Shown one piece after another: positions 43,973 to 54,381 of a DNA stretch of 64,000 nucleotides. The translations under genes were made by a program, and so were the position numbers. Source of the DNA: JAGVGT01 sp963807225 (GTDB lineage Bacteria; Desulfobacterota; Desulfobulbia; Desulfobulbales; JAGXFP01); contig CAWEAD010000005.1 in the NCBI GenBank assembly GCA_963807225.1, forward strand, positions 1,400,875 to 1,464,874, written 5' to 3'. A model generated the notes under the pieces. It did no database searches. It saw only the letters and a list, made by a program, of their open reading frames with translations, and was not told the DNA's origin. Numbering within the stretch: position 1 is the stretch's first letter; every line of letters starts with the position of its first letter.

Positions 43973-46900
43973 ATGTCAGAACTCCTATCTTGTCAGAGTC
44001 ATAATTTTATGCGATGTTATGCGGATTGGCGGGGGAGACCGGAGATTATGAAAATGCGAAAGCCAGAGATCGCCAGAGGCAGAACCGCCGGGAAGCCTGG
44101 AAAAAGCAAGGCGATCGGCCCAGGCCCTTCCGGTGTCGTGCGCCCGGAGTCGGAAGTTGAGACGCTGCTGGCGGCTGTCATTGATGCCACCGATGTCATG
44201 CTGGTCTACCTGGATCGGGACTTCAACTACGTCCTGGTCAACTCCGCCTATGCCGCCACCTGCCGGATGTCGCCGGACGAGATGGTCGGTAAAAACCACT
44301 TCGCGCTTTACCCTCATCCCGAAAACGAAAAGATCTTTCGGCAGGTGAGCGACAGCGGGACCCCGGTTTTCCACAAGGACAAGCCCTTCGAATTTCCCGA
44401 TCAGCCGGAGCGCGGCATCACCTACTGGGATTGGAGTCTGGTGCCGGTCAAGGAGGAGGATGGTTCGGTGTCGGGGTCTGGTCTTTACCTTGCGTGAAAC
44501 GACGCAAGTACAAGGAAGCCGAACTGGCCCTGGTCGAGAGCGAGGAACGTTTCCGGCTGATGGCCGAATCCGGCAACGACATTATCTTTCAACTCGATCA
44601 GGCTGGAACGGTGATTTACATCTCACCGTCTGTCCGGCTTTTCGGTTACACTCCGGCGGAGGTTCTGAACCGGCCATTCTCAAAATTCGTTCCTTTGGAG
44701 GAACGGCTTCGGGCCAGGGACGGCATTGCGTGCAAATCAGTCGACGGTGAAAGCCTTAATCATAGAACTTCGGCTGCTCAAGGCCGATGGTACCAGCACT
44801 CGCAGCTTTCGAGATCAGCGCCACCCCGATCAAACGTGGAGGCAAGGTGCTGGGGTGCAGGGGGTGGCCCGGGACATCAGCGAGCGCAAAATCGGTCGAG
44901 GCGGAAATGTCCCGCTTGAACCGGGCCATGAAGGCGTTGGGCGACAGCCGGAAGGCGACCATCCTGGCCGGCACCGAAGCGGCCTACCTGGAAGAGATCT
45001 GCCGGATCGTCGTGGAAGTTTGCGGTTTCAGCATGGTCTGGATCGGCTATGCCGAATACGACGCGGCGAGGACGGTGCGGCCCGTTGCCCAGGCCGGCCT
45101 GGGCAACGATTATCTGGAGTCGGTGCGGATTTCCTGGGATGACAACGAACTGGGCCGGGGTCCCACCGGTACCGCCATTCGGACCGGCCGGATGACAACC
45201 TGCCGGAACCTGGCAACTGAGCCAGACTTCGTCCCCTGGCGCGAAGAGGCGGTAAAACGCGGTTATGCTTCATCCCTGGCCCTGCCGTTGTTGAAAGATG
45301 GGCTGGCCTTCGGGGCCTTGACCATTTACACCAAGGAAACCGATGGCTTTTCCGAGGGAGAAATCGAATTGCTCGGCGAACTGGCCGAGGATCTGGCCCA
45401 CGGGATTGTCTCGTTGCGTGAGAGGTCGGCCCGGGCTGAGGCGGAAAAGGCCCTGCGCCGCAGCGAGGCGCAGTTGCATACCATCCTTAACAACATCACG
45501 GAAGGTTTGGTGGTGGCCAATCTCGATGCCGATCTGTTTTACTGGAACCCGGCCGCCGTGGCCATGCACGGCTTCGCGGATATCGAGGAAGGTCAGCGCC
45601 GCCTCCAGGCCTTCTCCGAAATCTTCGAGCTTTCCACCGTCCCGGAAGGGCTCCTGCCCCTGGCCGAGTGGCCCCTGGCCCGCATCTTGAGCGGCGAAAC
45701 CCTGCACGGCCTTGAGGTGCGGGTCAGGAGGCTGGACCGCGACTGGCAGCGGATCTTCAGCTACTCGGGAACCCTGGCTCGGGATCGCCAGGGGAAGCCG
45801 TTGTTGGCCATCGTGGTCATCTCCGATATCACCGAGCGGAAAATGTTCGAGGAGGCACTGGTCCGGGCCAAGCAGGAGTGGGAGAGGACCTTCGACGCGG
45901 TGCCCGACCTGATCGCCATCCTGGATAAGAAGCATCGGGTGGTCCGGGCCAACCGGGCCATGGCCGAACGGTTGAACCTGAGCCCCGAGGAGTGCGTCGG
46001 AACCCATTGCTTCGCCTGCGTGCACGGCTCCAACGGGCCGCCCGGGGCCTGTCCGCACGTGCTGACCATGCTGGATGGCCGGGAGCATACGGCCGAGCTG
46101 CGTGAAGAGCGTTTGGGTGGAGATTTCCTGGTGACAACCACGCCGCTCTTCGACGAGGAAGGGGAGATGATCGGTTCGGTCCATGTCTCCCGTGACATCA
46201 CCGAGCGGAAAAAGGCCGAACAGAAGATCAGCAGCCTTAATGAGGAACTGAAAGCCAACCTTTTCCAGTCGGACGAGTTGAACCGGGAACTGGAACGCTC
46301 CAACCAGGACCTGCAGCAGTTTGCTTATATCGTCGCCCATGATCTCCAGGCACCCTTGCACACGGTAGCGAGTTTCGTGCAACTTCTGCAACGCCGCTTT
46401 CGGGAGCAGTTGGGTGAAAAAGGCGAGGTCTATACCGGCCAGGCAATCAAGGGCACAAAACTGATGCAGCGGCTGCTTCAGGATCTGCTGGCCTTCTCCC
46501 GGGTGGGCGGGGGGCGCCTGAAGCTGCGGCCAATTCCCCTGGGTGGAGTGGTCGACCGGGTGCTGCTTAATCTTGACAAGGCGATCAACGATCACCAGGC
46601 CGAGATCGTCGTCGCCGACCATTTGCCGCTGGTGCTGGCCGACGAGTCACAACTCCTGCATCTGCTCCAGAACCTGGTGGCCAACGGACTGAAATTCCGG
46701 GGTCCCGAGACGCCACGGTTGGAGATCTTCAGCCGGGACGGCCTGGGGGAATGGATCGTCTGTGTGCGCGACAACGGGATCGGCATCGACCCGCGACATT
46801 CCGAGCGCATTTTTCAGGTATTCCAGCGATTGCATAGCCGGGACAAGTATGAGGGAACCGGTATCGGCCTGGCGATCTGCAGGAAGATCGTCGATCGGCA

Positions 46901-46982
46901 CGGCGGCAGGATCTGGGTGGAGTCGGCTCCCGGGGAAGGGGCGACCTTCTGTTTTTCTCTGCCGGCCAGGCACGGAAGTTGA
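43973..46982 (+). CDS. Multi-PAS/GAF sensor histidine kinase (5' part frameshifted)
   Basis: Cytoplasmic sensor kinase spread over several frames. PAS1 (43973 to about 44475) and PAS2 (about 44515-44750) precede a long intact frame, 44787-46982. That frame holds a GAF domain, two more PAS domains, a phytochrome-type HisKA with His518 (of that frame) in IVAHDLQAP, and a HATPase (GTGIGLAICRKIV). At least five frame changes lie within 44470-44910 while the downstream 2.2 kb is clean, so poor local sequence quality is as likely as decay. The next gene encodes a matching Rcp1-like regulator, indicating a light- or redox-sensing pair. Confidence 0.78.
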
Positions 46983-47004
46983 TTGAAGCAAAGGAGAAAA
47001 AGTG

Positions 47005-47451
47005 ATGTGGCGTAACACCGGTAGTAGAAATCTGGAGGTTCTCCTGATCGAGGACAATCCTGCCCAAATTCTGGTGCTCCAGGAGATCCTGGAGGAAAGC
47101 GGAGTGGCCCTGGACCTGCGGGTGTTCGAAGACGGTGAGGCGGCGCTGGCTGCCCTGCGTGGGGAGTCGGGGAAGAAAAAGCCGACTCGTCCCGATCTGA
47201 TTATGCTGGATCTGAACCTCCCCGGCAAGGACGGGCGCCAGATCCTTAAGGAGATTAAGACTGACCAAAAACTTCAAGTGATTCCGGTCATCGTCCTTTC
47301 CACCTCCCAGGCCGACGAGGACATCCGCCAGTGCTATCGGCTGGGGGCCAACTGCTACATTATCAAACCGGTCGATCTGGACGAATTCATCAAAATAATC
47401 CGCGCCATCGAATCATTCTGGTGTCACACCGCCCGGTTGCCTGAGGATTGA
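47005..47451 (+). CDS. Single-domain response regulator, Rcp1-like
   Basis: 148-residue receiver without output domain. Phospho-acceptor Asp69 lies in LIMLDLNLPGKDG, acidic residues in LIEDNPAQI, and Lys in NCYIIKPVDLDEF. The 'LPGKDG' pattern is typical of Rcp1 regulators paired with phytochrome-like HisKA kinases such as the upstream gene. ATG 47005 has AAGGAG 8 bases before it. It overlaps no other gene. Confidence 0.93.
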   Translation: MWRNTGSRNLEVLLIEDNPAQILVLQEILEESGVALDLRVFEDGEAALAALRGESGKKKPTRPDLIMLDLNLPGKDGRQILKEIKTDQKLQVIPVIVLSTSQADEDIRQCYRLGANCYIIKPVDLDEFIKIIRAIESFWCHTARLPED

Positions 47452-47479
47452 AGCTGGAGCAGTTTTAGGGTTTTTCCGG

Positions 47480-49009
47480 TTAGTGCCCCGACGGCCGGGT
47501 TGAAATGTTGCAGTTCTCTCCACGACACCAATCCATGCCCAGGAAGATTTTTACAATCTCCGGGTCGAAATGGCTGCCGGCCCGTTCCTCGATGTGGGCG
47601 CAGACCTTCGCCAGGGGCCAGGCCTCGTGATAACGCCGGGCGTTGATCAGGGCGTCCCAGGTATCGGCCACCGCGAAGATCCTGGCCGGCAGCGGGATCT
47701 GGGCGCCCTTCAGGCCGCGGGGATAGCCGCTGCCGTCCCAGCGCTCGTGATGGCAGTACGGAATATCCAGGGCCGGTTGCAGGTAGGCGATGGGCGAGAG
47801 CATCTCCATGGCGTAGACCGGGTGCTTCTGCATCAACTCCTTTTCAGACTCGGTCAACGGACCGTTCTTCATCAGAATTTCATCCGGGATCGCCATTTTA
47901 CCGATATCGTGCAACAGGGCGCCGCGGGTGAGATGCACCAGCTGTTCATCCTTCATCCCGACTTTTTTGGCGATGGCCCGGGTCATGGTTACCACCCTCT
48001 GGGTGTGGCCCTCGGTCTCATGGTCGCGTAATTCCAGGGCGTGTGACCAGCCCTCGATGGTAGTGTCGTAAGCCAGGATCAGCTCGGTGTTGCTGCGCTG
48101 CAGCTGGTTGAACAGTGCGGCATTATCGATGGCGATGGCGACGCGGATGGCCAGGGACTGCAGGAACTCCAGCCATTCATGATCGGGTTTGAACATGTGA
48201 CGGCGGTAAATCTCCAGAACGCCCTGGACCGTGCCTTTGGCGACCAGAGGCAGGGCGCAGTAAGAAACCATCCCCTCCTCGCGGACCAGTTCCGGCCGGC
48301 TGAAATCATGACCTTCGACCCGCAGATCCTGGATATACTGGACTTTGCGTTCCATGGCGGCCCGGCCGGCGCTGCCCTGGCCCAGACGTTCGCTGGAGGA
48401 GTTAATTGTTTCACCGGTAAAGCCGACTCCGGCGGCATATTCGACCGTCTGGGTGTGACGGTCGAATAGCAGAACTGCGGCGGCGTCGATGTCGAGCTGA
48501 GGTACGAGTTGGTCCAGAAAGACCTTCAGGGTCACGCCCAGGTCGAGGCTGGCCGAGATCATCGTGTCTATATCATGCAGCGACGTCAGATGCTTGAGAT
48601 GGATACTCGCTCTTTTCTCGGCGTCCCGGCGGCGAACTATTTCATCTTCCAGGTCCCGGTTCTTGCTTAGCAACTGATCGTTGATCGCTTGCAACTGTTG
48701 CTCGTGGTCGACAATCTGGGCCAGGGCCTTGAGGGTGATCCTGGTGACCACGAAGACAAAGAGGGCGCCGCCGAAAAAAACGGCCGAGGTGAGGATCTCC
48801 AGGGGGAAGGGCAGTCCCTCGACCCGGATAAAGAGAAAGAATAGATAGCCGGCCAGGAAGAAGGCCATCAAACCGGCCATCAGTTGCCATTTAGGCCGAA
48901 TCTCCACCGGGATGTGGCGGCCTGCCCGCAGGTGGAGGTAGAGGGAGGCGCCGAGAAAGACGGTGCCTGCGGCCACGGCGGCGATCACCGGTATTTGCGA
49001 GGTGCTCAT
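47480..49009 (-). CDS. Membrane HD-GYP phosphodiesterase with GAF domain
   Basis: 509-residue protein. Two to three N-terminal membrane helices (residues about 6-90) are followed by a coiled coil (95-135), a GAF domain (about 145-300) and an HD-GYP domain (about 310-490). The HD-GYP domain shows LLHDIGKMAIPDEIL and HHERWDGSGYPRGLKG, both metal-binding and GYP motifs intact. It should hydrolyse cyclic di-GMP. Convergent with the response regulator gene. Confidence 0.93.
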   Translation of the reverse strand: MSTSQIPVIAAVAAGTVFLGASLYLHLRAGRHIPVEIRPKWQLMAGLMAFFLAGYLFFLFIRVEGLPFPLEILTSAVFFGGALFVFVVTRITLKALAQIVDHEQQLQAINDQLLSKNRDLEDEIVRRRDAEKRASIHLKHLTSLHDIDTMISASLDLGVTLKVFLDQLVPQLDIDAAAVLLFDRHTQTVEYAAGVGFTGETINSSSERLGQGSAGRAAMERKVQYIQDLRVEGHDFSRPELVREEGMVSYCALPLVAKGTVQGVLEIYRRHMFKPDHEWLEFLQSLAIRVAIAIDNAALFNQLQRSNTELILAYDTTIEGWSHALELRDHETEGHTQRVVTMTRAIAKKVGMKDEQLVHLTRGALLHDIGKMAIPDEILMKNGPLTESEKELMQKHPVYAMEMLSPIAYLQPALDIPYCHHERWDGSGYPRGLKGAQIPLPARIFAVADTWDALINARRYHEAWPLAKVCAHIEERAGSHFDPEIVKIFLGMDWCRGENCNISTRPSGH

Positions 49010-49099
49010 GAAATTATCCGCATGCTGGTCTTAAGTCGGCTGCGAGAGGCTCCCGCCGGCTCCAGTCCTTCCCGGATGGCGCCACGGCTGACCCTCATC

Positions 49100-49636
49100 T
49101 CAATAACCCTTCTTGAATCTGGTACCCTGGCAGTTCGGACAGGGGGGGATATGACCGCTCTGTTTCAGGCGAATGGTTTTGCCGCATTCATCGCAGGTCA
49201 AGCTGCCGGCGCTGGTCAATTCTCCGGTTCTGCAAGCCAGGTTCTTATCGGTTTTGGCCGCCAGGTCGCGGAAAGTATCTCCGGCCAGGTGCAACAGCGA
49301 AGATAGAGAAGCCAGGGCGCCGGCTCCCAATCTGGTCGGGTCCAGTTTCACCTTGGCCTCATCCCCCAGTTCCCGGCTGAAGACCGCCATCCGCTCCAGA
49401 TCTTTCAATATATATTCCTTGAAGGCCTGGCTGCGTTCGGAGGAGAAGACTCCCGCCTCGGTCATCTGCCGGCGGGCCTTTTCCACCGCCGCTTCCATGG
49501 CCTCACGGCTCTTGTCCCGGCCGGTCTTGAAAAGATCCTGGGCTCTTTCGGCCATCCGGTCGTAAAGATTTCCCTGTTGATCGGCTGATTCATGGTTCCG
49601 GGTATCCTCGGGGTCGTCCTTGGTGGGTTCGGTCAT
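49100..49636 (-). CDS. Zinc-ribbon protein, YbeL/DUF1451-like
   Basis: 178-residue soluble protein: a helical, charged N-terminal region (about 25-110), a short hydrophobic patch, and a C-terminal zinc ribbon with CDEC and CPNC pairs (about residues 145-170). This matches DUF1451 (E. coli YbeL). ATG 49636 is preferred; the long upstream frame is unrelated in character. Function unknown. Confidence 0.75.
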   Translation of the reverse strand: MTEPTKDDPEDTRNHESADQQGNLYDRMAERAQDLFKTGRDKSREAMEAAVEKARRQMTEAGVFSSERSQAFKEYILKDLERMAVFSRELGDEAKVKLDPTRLGAGALASLSSLLHLAGDTFRDLAAKTDKNLACRTGELTSAGSLTCDECGKTIRLKQSGHIPPCPNCQGTRFKKGY

Positions 49637-49965
49637 CGCGACGGGTCTCCCTGGCTCAGGTTGGTCGGATCGCGAACGGTCCCGATCCTGGAAGGGCGGG
49701 AACTGTTCGCGGCACGAGTATTTACCCTTATAATGCGGGAAATAACCGGAAAAAGCAAAAAAGACGGGAAAGATATAAAAGTGGGCGCTCGGGTCCGGAA
49801 AAGCTTGAAACAACTTGATAGAATCGGGAGTCATTTCGGACACTTTGCGTGGTCGGGGTTACCCTGCTCCTCTTTTTCTGCTATACTTTAGGGTTCCGCC
49901 CGGGGGAAAATGTCCTGTACGCCGGGCTTACTTTACGGCTGAGGGCATATTGATGGGAGAACGAG

Positions 49966-51750
49966 ATGGATGCCAGTTTATTTAACCGCGAAGCCCTGAT
50001 CCGGGAGAATCCCCAGGTCTTTGCCCTGGCCCGGGAATGTCGGGGCAAATCGTCCCTGCGCAACAAGCTGACCAAGTTGTTCAGCGAACTGGAAGTGGAG
50101 GCCAGCCAGGAAGTAGGTTTGTCGATCACCGCCCGGGCTCGGATCCGTGATTGCGGGCAGGTCTTGAGCAATATGCTCCAGAAGCGCTCCGACGAGCTGG
50201 CCGGCTTCAGCCTGGCCCAGGCCCTGCTCGATCTGGCCCGCGAGGTGCCCCGGCCCGATCTGAGCCCGGCCTTTTTCGCCGATCTCTTCCATATTTTCAA
50301 AGGGATGCAGGGGCATGGTTCCAGCGTGGCTCTGGAGGATGTTTATGTCACGCCATTCGATAGTCTTTCCGGCCGGGAAGCGGCCATTGCCCGTTCCGAC
50401 CAGCTGGACCGCCTGCGGGGCGAGGTTGATCGTCGCATCTCCCTTTATTCCTCAGGGCTCGAGCCCGAAGCCGTCGAGCGCCGCCGGCAACGCCGACAGG
50501 CAATCTGCCACATTCTGGGGGCCTCGGAGGTGGAATGGCAGGACTGGCGCTGGCACATCGCCAACGTGGTCAAGGATCACGAGTTGCTGGAGCGGCTGGT
50601 CAGATTGACCCCGGAGGAGAGCGAAGCTTTGTTGGAGGCCCGGCGCCACTCCCTGCCTTTCGGCGCCACTCCTTACTATCTGTCGCTGATCGACGATGAC
50701 TTGGGCCGGCGGGATGGGGCGATCAGGGCCCAGATCCTGCCGCCGATGGATTATGTCTGCCAGGTGGTGGCCGCTACCGACACCTCCGCTCTGGATTTCA
50801 TGGGCGAAGAGGATACCTCGCCCTTCGACCTGATCACCAGGCGCTACCCCTCCATCTGTATCCTGAAGCCCTACAACACCTGCCCGCAGATCTGCGTCTA
50901 CTGCCAGCGTAACTGGGAGATCGACGATGCCATGGCCAGCGGCGCCTTCGCCGGCATGGACCGGGTCGAGGCGGCGATCAACTGGATCCGGGAGCATCCG
51001 GCCATCCACGAGGTGCTGGTCACCGGCGGCGATCCGTTGGCCATGGGCGACGGCGCCATCAGGGCCATTTTGACCAGGCTGGCGGAGATTCCCTCGGTCG
51101 AGCGGATTCGCATCGGTACCCGGACCCTGGTGACCATGCCGATGCGGATGACCGAGGAGCTGGCCGATCTGTTGGCCGGTTTTCGGCAACCAGGCCGGCG
51201 CATGGTGGCGGTGGTCACCCATGTCCAGCACCCCTACGAGATTACCCCGGACCTGGTAGCCGCCGTCGAGCGTTTGCGGCAGCGTGGCATCCCAGTCTAC
51301 AACCAGCTGGTTTATACCTTCTTCGTTTCCCGGCGCTTCGAGGCGGCCTCCCTGCGGCGGCTCCTGCGGCTGGTCGGCATCGATCCTTATTATACTTTCA
51401 ATACCAAGGGCAAGGAGGAGACCATCTCCTACCGGGTGCCGGTCGCCAGGTTGCTCCAGGAACAACAGGAGGAGGCGCGTCTGTTGCCGGGGCTGGAGCG
51501 CACCGACGAGGCGGTTTTCAACGTCCCCCGCCTGGGCAAGAACTATCTGCGTTCCGGTATGCATCGGGACCTGCTTACCATCCTGCCGGATGGTTCCCGG
51601 GTCTACGAATTCTACTCCTGGGAGAAGAATATCTCCACCGCCATCCGCACCTACTGCACCCCGGACGTGCCGATCCTCGATTATCTGAAAAGGCTGGAAG
51701 CCGCCGGGGAACAAGTCAGCGATTACGATACCATCTGGTACTACTTCTGA
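49966..51750 (+). CDS. KamA-like radical SAM aminomutase homologue of unknown substrate
   Basis: 594-residue protein with an N-terminal helical extension of about 180 residues and a radical SAM core. Cys306, Cys310 and Cys313 form CxxxCxxC, followed by VTGGDPLA. The PLP-lysine segment of lysine 2,3-aminomutase aligns with NVPRLGKNY, keeping the Lys. The two Asp residues that bind substrate lysine in the clostridial enzyme appear replaced (NTKGKEE and FNVP positions). It is therefore annotated as a KamA homologue with a different substrate. Monocistronic. Confidence 0.85.
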   Translation: MDASLFNREALIRENPQVFALARECRGKSSLRNKLTKLFSELEVEASQEVGLSITARARIRDCGQVLSNMLQKRSDELAGFSLAQALLDLAREVPRPDLSPAFFADLFHIFKGMQGHGSSVALEDVYVTPFDSLSGREAAIARSDQLDRLRGEVDRRISLYSSGLEPEAVERRRQRRQAICHILGASEVEWQDWRWHIANVVKDHELLERLVRLTPEESEALLEARRHSLPFGATPYYLSLIDDDLGRRDGAIRAQILPPMDYVCQVVAATDTSALDFMGEEDTSPFDLITRRYPSICILKPYNTCPQICVYCQRNWEIDDAMASGAFAGMDRVEAAINWIREHPAIHEVLVTGGDPLAMGDGAIRAILTRLAEIPSVERIRIGTRTLVTMPMRMTEELADLLAGFRQPGRRMVAVVTHVQHPYEITPDLVAAVERLRQRGIPVYNQLVYTFFVSRRFEAASLRRLLRLVGIDPYYTFNTKGKEETISYRVPVARLLQEQQEEARLLPGLERTDEAVFNVPRLGKNYLRSGMHRDLLTILPDGSRVYEFYSWEKNISTAIRTYCTPDVPILDYLKRLEAAGEQVSDYDTIWYYF

Positions 51751-51800
51751 TTGACTCCGGGACGTTGGACTCCTAATCTTTAAACTGAATACTATAGATT

Positions 51801-51836
51801 CAAGCGGAGAAGATCGGTAAGAGCTCACTCCGCTTG
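51801..51836. promoter_or_regulatory. Hairpin between KamA-like and FBPase genes
   Basis: A perfect 9-bp inverted repeat (CAAGCGGAG / CTCCGCTTG) with an 18-base loop and no T tract, 50 bases after the KamA-like stop. It may be a transcript end or a leader structure for the phosphatase gene. Confidence 0.4.
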
Positions 51837-51914
51837 GCGATTTGCCAATCGGGAGGGAGGGAAGGATCTGTCGTCTAAGGCGGCTGTGTGATTTTTTCAG
51901 GAAGAGAGGATGAA

Positions 51915-52901
51915 ATGATAAACGCCTGTGAGAAGAATACCACCCTGGACCGTTTCCTCAGCCAATGCCAGCAGCGCCACGACCAGGCGACCGGAGAGCT
52001 GACCAGGGTCATCGGCCAGATCGCCATGGTGGGCAAGATCATCTCCGGCTCCCTGCGCCGGGCGGCCCTTGAAGGGATGCTGGGGCTTACCGGCGAAGAG
52101 AATGTCCAGGGGGAAAAGGTCAAGAAGCTCGACAAGTTCGGCAACGATCTTTTTGTCCAGTCTTTCGAATATGTCGATCTGATCGGGGCATTGGTCTCGG
52201 AGGAAATGGAAAGTCCGCGACTGCTCTCTTCCCAGGATCATCCGGGCAAGTACATCGTGCTCATCGATCCGATCGACGGCTCTTCGAACCTTGACGTCAA
52301 CGGTGTGGTCGGCTCGATCTTTTCGGTCCGCGCCCTGACCGGCACGATTGAAGAATCCATCCTCTGCAAGGGGGCGGAGCAGATTGTGGCCGGCTATATC
52401 ATGTTTGGGCCGGCCACCCAGTTTGTCTACACTGCCGGAGAAGGGGTACACCGGTTTGTGCTGGACGAGCGGATCGGCGAGTTCGTCCTGGATCGCGGCG
52501 GGCTGCGCATGCCCGAAGAGGGCGGAACTTTCTGCTGCAATATCGGCAATTACGACCGTTGGACCGGCCCGGCAAAGAGGTTTGCCGACTCGATGCTCAA
52601 TGGTCGAGGACAGCGGTATTCACTGCGTTATACCGGGGCTCTGGTTGCCGATCTCCACCAGATTCTGCAACGGGGCGGCATCTACTTCTACCCGGAAGAC
52701 CAGAAAAGACCCGAAGGTAAATTGCGCCTGCTTTACGAGTGCGCGCCGTTGGCCATGCTGGCCGAGCAGGCCGGGGGCGGCGCGACTACCGGGAAGATGC
52801 GGGTCATGGAAATCCGACCCGGCAGCGTCCATCAGCGGGTTCCCTTCGCGGTCGGCAGCCGCGCCGAAATCCGGAGATATGAAGAAGCCTACCGGGGATA
52901 G
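51915..52901 (+). CDS. fbp: Class I fructose-1,6-bisphosphatase
   Basis: 328-residue FBPase of the inositol-phosphatase fold. Metal-binding motif DPIDGSSNLD and upstream SEEME are intact, and the C-terminal GGGATTGKMRVMEIRP region matches the family. It hydrolyses fructose-1,6-bisphosphate in gluconeogenesis. The start ATG 51915 lies after GAGAGGATGAA. Followed 400 bases later by an aldolase gene, giving a small gluconeogenic pair. Confidence 0.95.
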   Translation: MINACEKNTTLDRFLSQCQQRHDQATGELTRVIGQIAMVGKIISGSLRRAALEGMLGLTGEENVQGEKVKKLDKFGNDLFVQSFEYVDLIGALVSEEMESPRLLSSQDHPGKYIVLIDPIDGSSNLDVNGVVGSIFSVRALTGTIEESILCKGAEQIVAGYIMFGPATQFVYTAGEGVHRFVLDERIGEFVLDRGGLRMPEEGGTFCCNIGNYDRWTGPAKRFADSMLNGRGQRYSLRYTGALVADLHQILQRGGIYFYPEDQKRPEGKLRLLYECAPLAMLAEQAGGGATTGKMRVMEIRPGSVHQRVPFAVGSRAEIRRYEEAYRG

Positions 52902-52960
52902 ATCCGGCGACTAATATACCAGCCCGTCTAGATTGATGAACTCTCAAAATAGTCATGAAA

Positions 52961-53038
52961 CCCTTCGATGGTTCGCCGGGCTCACTATCAGGGTGAACGG
53001 AATTACGGTTATACCGATCATCCCGAGCCTGCCGAAGG
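52961..53038. repeat. REP-like dispersed inverted repeat
   Basis: The left arm starts with CCCTTCG and includes TCAGGGTGAACGG. The right arm has CCGATCATCCCGAGCC then GCCGAAGG. This degenerate palindrome matches the well-known dispersed type beginning CCTTCGACAGGCTCAGG found between genes of many bacteria. It lies in the 400-base gap between fbp and the aldolase gene; the rest of that gap holds no recognised gene. Confidence 0.6.
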
Positions 53039-53305
53039 CTGGCCCAAACCCATTTCGTCCTGGCACAGATATAACCATGTTTTCATGTGCTTAAGTAAAA
53101 GGCGATGATTGGCCCCGGAATGTGGCTGAAATTGAGTGGTAATCAGCGGCCCACCGGGCGTTGCCGGGTAAAACTCAAAAAATTACAATTTTCTCAATGA
53201 TTTAAAACTGCATATCTTGGCCCGGTTTTTTCCGAAGGTATATGGATCGAAACCCGGTTATGCACCGGTCGAGGCCGGCCATCCCAAATGATGTAAGGAG
53301 GACAA

Positions 53306-54361
53306 ATGATGATCGAGAAAATCAGGGAATTACTGGGCGAGGAATCTTCCTCCCTGCTGGAGCACACCTGTAGCGGCATCGCGAAGGAAAGACTGCATCT
53401 GCCGGGGCCGGATTTTATCGAGCGGGTGCTGATGCCGAGTGACCGCAGTATCGCGACCATGCGGAATCTCGGCTGGCTCTATCACTCCGGCAGGCTTGCG
53501 GGAACCGGCTATCTGTCAATCCTGCCGGTCGATCAGGGGATCGAGCATTCCGGGGCTTCGGCCTTCGCGCCGAACCCCGAGTACTTCGATCCCGAACGGA
53601 TAGTCGAGCTTGCCCTGGCCGGCGGCTGTAACGGGGTGGCTTCCACGGTCGGGATTCTCGGCGCCGTGGCCAGGAAATACGCCCACCGTATCCCCTTTAT
53701 CGTCAAACTCAATCACAACGAACTTCTTTCCTATCCCAACTCCTACGACCAGGTCCTCTTCGCCAGCGTCCGCCGGGCCTTCGATATGGGGGCTGTAGGC
53801 GTGGGGGCCACCATCTACTTCGGCTCCAGGGAGGCGCGCCGGCAACTGGTGGAGATCGCCGAGGTATTCCGGCAGGCGCACGAACTGGGGATGTTCACCG
53901 TGCTCTGGTGCTATCTCCGCAACGCGGAATTCAAGAAGGATAAGGATTACCATACGGCCGCGGACCTTACCGGCCAGGCCAATCATCTCGGGGTGACGAT
54001 CCAGGCCGACATCGTCAAGCAGAAACAGCCGGAATGTCAGGGAGGTTACAAGGCGATTAAGTTCGGCCGGACCGACGAGAGGGTCTACACCGATCTGGCC
54101 CCGGACCACCCCGTCGAGTGGACGCGATGGCAGGTGGTCAACTGCTATATGGGCCGGGCGGGACTAATCAATTCTGGCGGCGCTTCGGTCGGCCGGGATG
54201 ATCTGGCCCAGGCGGTGCGCACCGCGGTGATCAACAAACGGGCCGGCGGCACCGGGCTGATTACCGGCAGAAAATCCTTCCAGAAGCCGATGGCGGACGG
54301 GGTCAAGTTGCTGCACGCGGTCCAGGACGTATATCTCTGCAAGGAAGTGACGGTGGCGTAA
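53306..54361 (+). CDS. fbaB: Class I fructose-bisphosphate aldolase, DhnA/FbaB type
   Basis: 351-residue DhnA-family aldolase that cleaves or forms fructose-1,6-bisphosphate through a Schiff-base Lys. Family regions ILPVDQGIEHS, GGCNGVASTVG, IVKLNH and the phosphate-binding INSGGAS near the C-terminus are visible. AGGAGG precedes the ATG; ATG 53309 is an equal alternative. Convergent with cyoE. Confidence 0.94.
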   Translation: MMIEKIRELLGEESSSLLEHTCSGIAKERLHLPGPDFIERVLMPSDRSIATMRNLGWLYHSGRLAGTGYLSILPVDQGIEHSGASAFAPNPEYFDPERIVELALAGGCNGVASTVGILGAVARKYAHRIPFIVKLNHNELLSYPNSYDQVLFASVRRAFDMGAVGVGATIYFGSREARRQLVEIAEVFRQAHELGMFTVLWCYLRNAEFKKDKDYHTAADLTGQANHLGVTIQADIVKQKQPECQGGYKAIKFGRTDERVYTDLAPDHPVEWTRWQVVNCYMGRAGLINSGGASVGRDDLAQAVRTAVINKRAGGTGLITGRKSFQKPMADGVKLLHAVQDVYLCKEVTVA

Positions 54362-54381
54362 TTCGGGGCATACGCAGTGAG

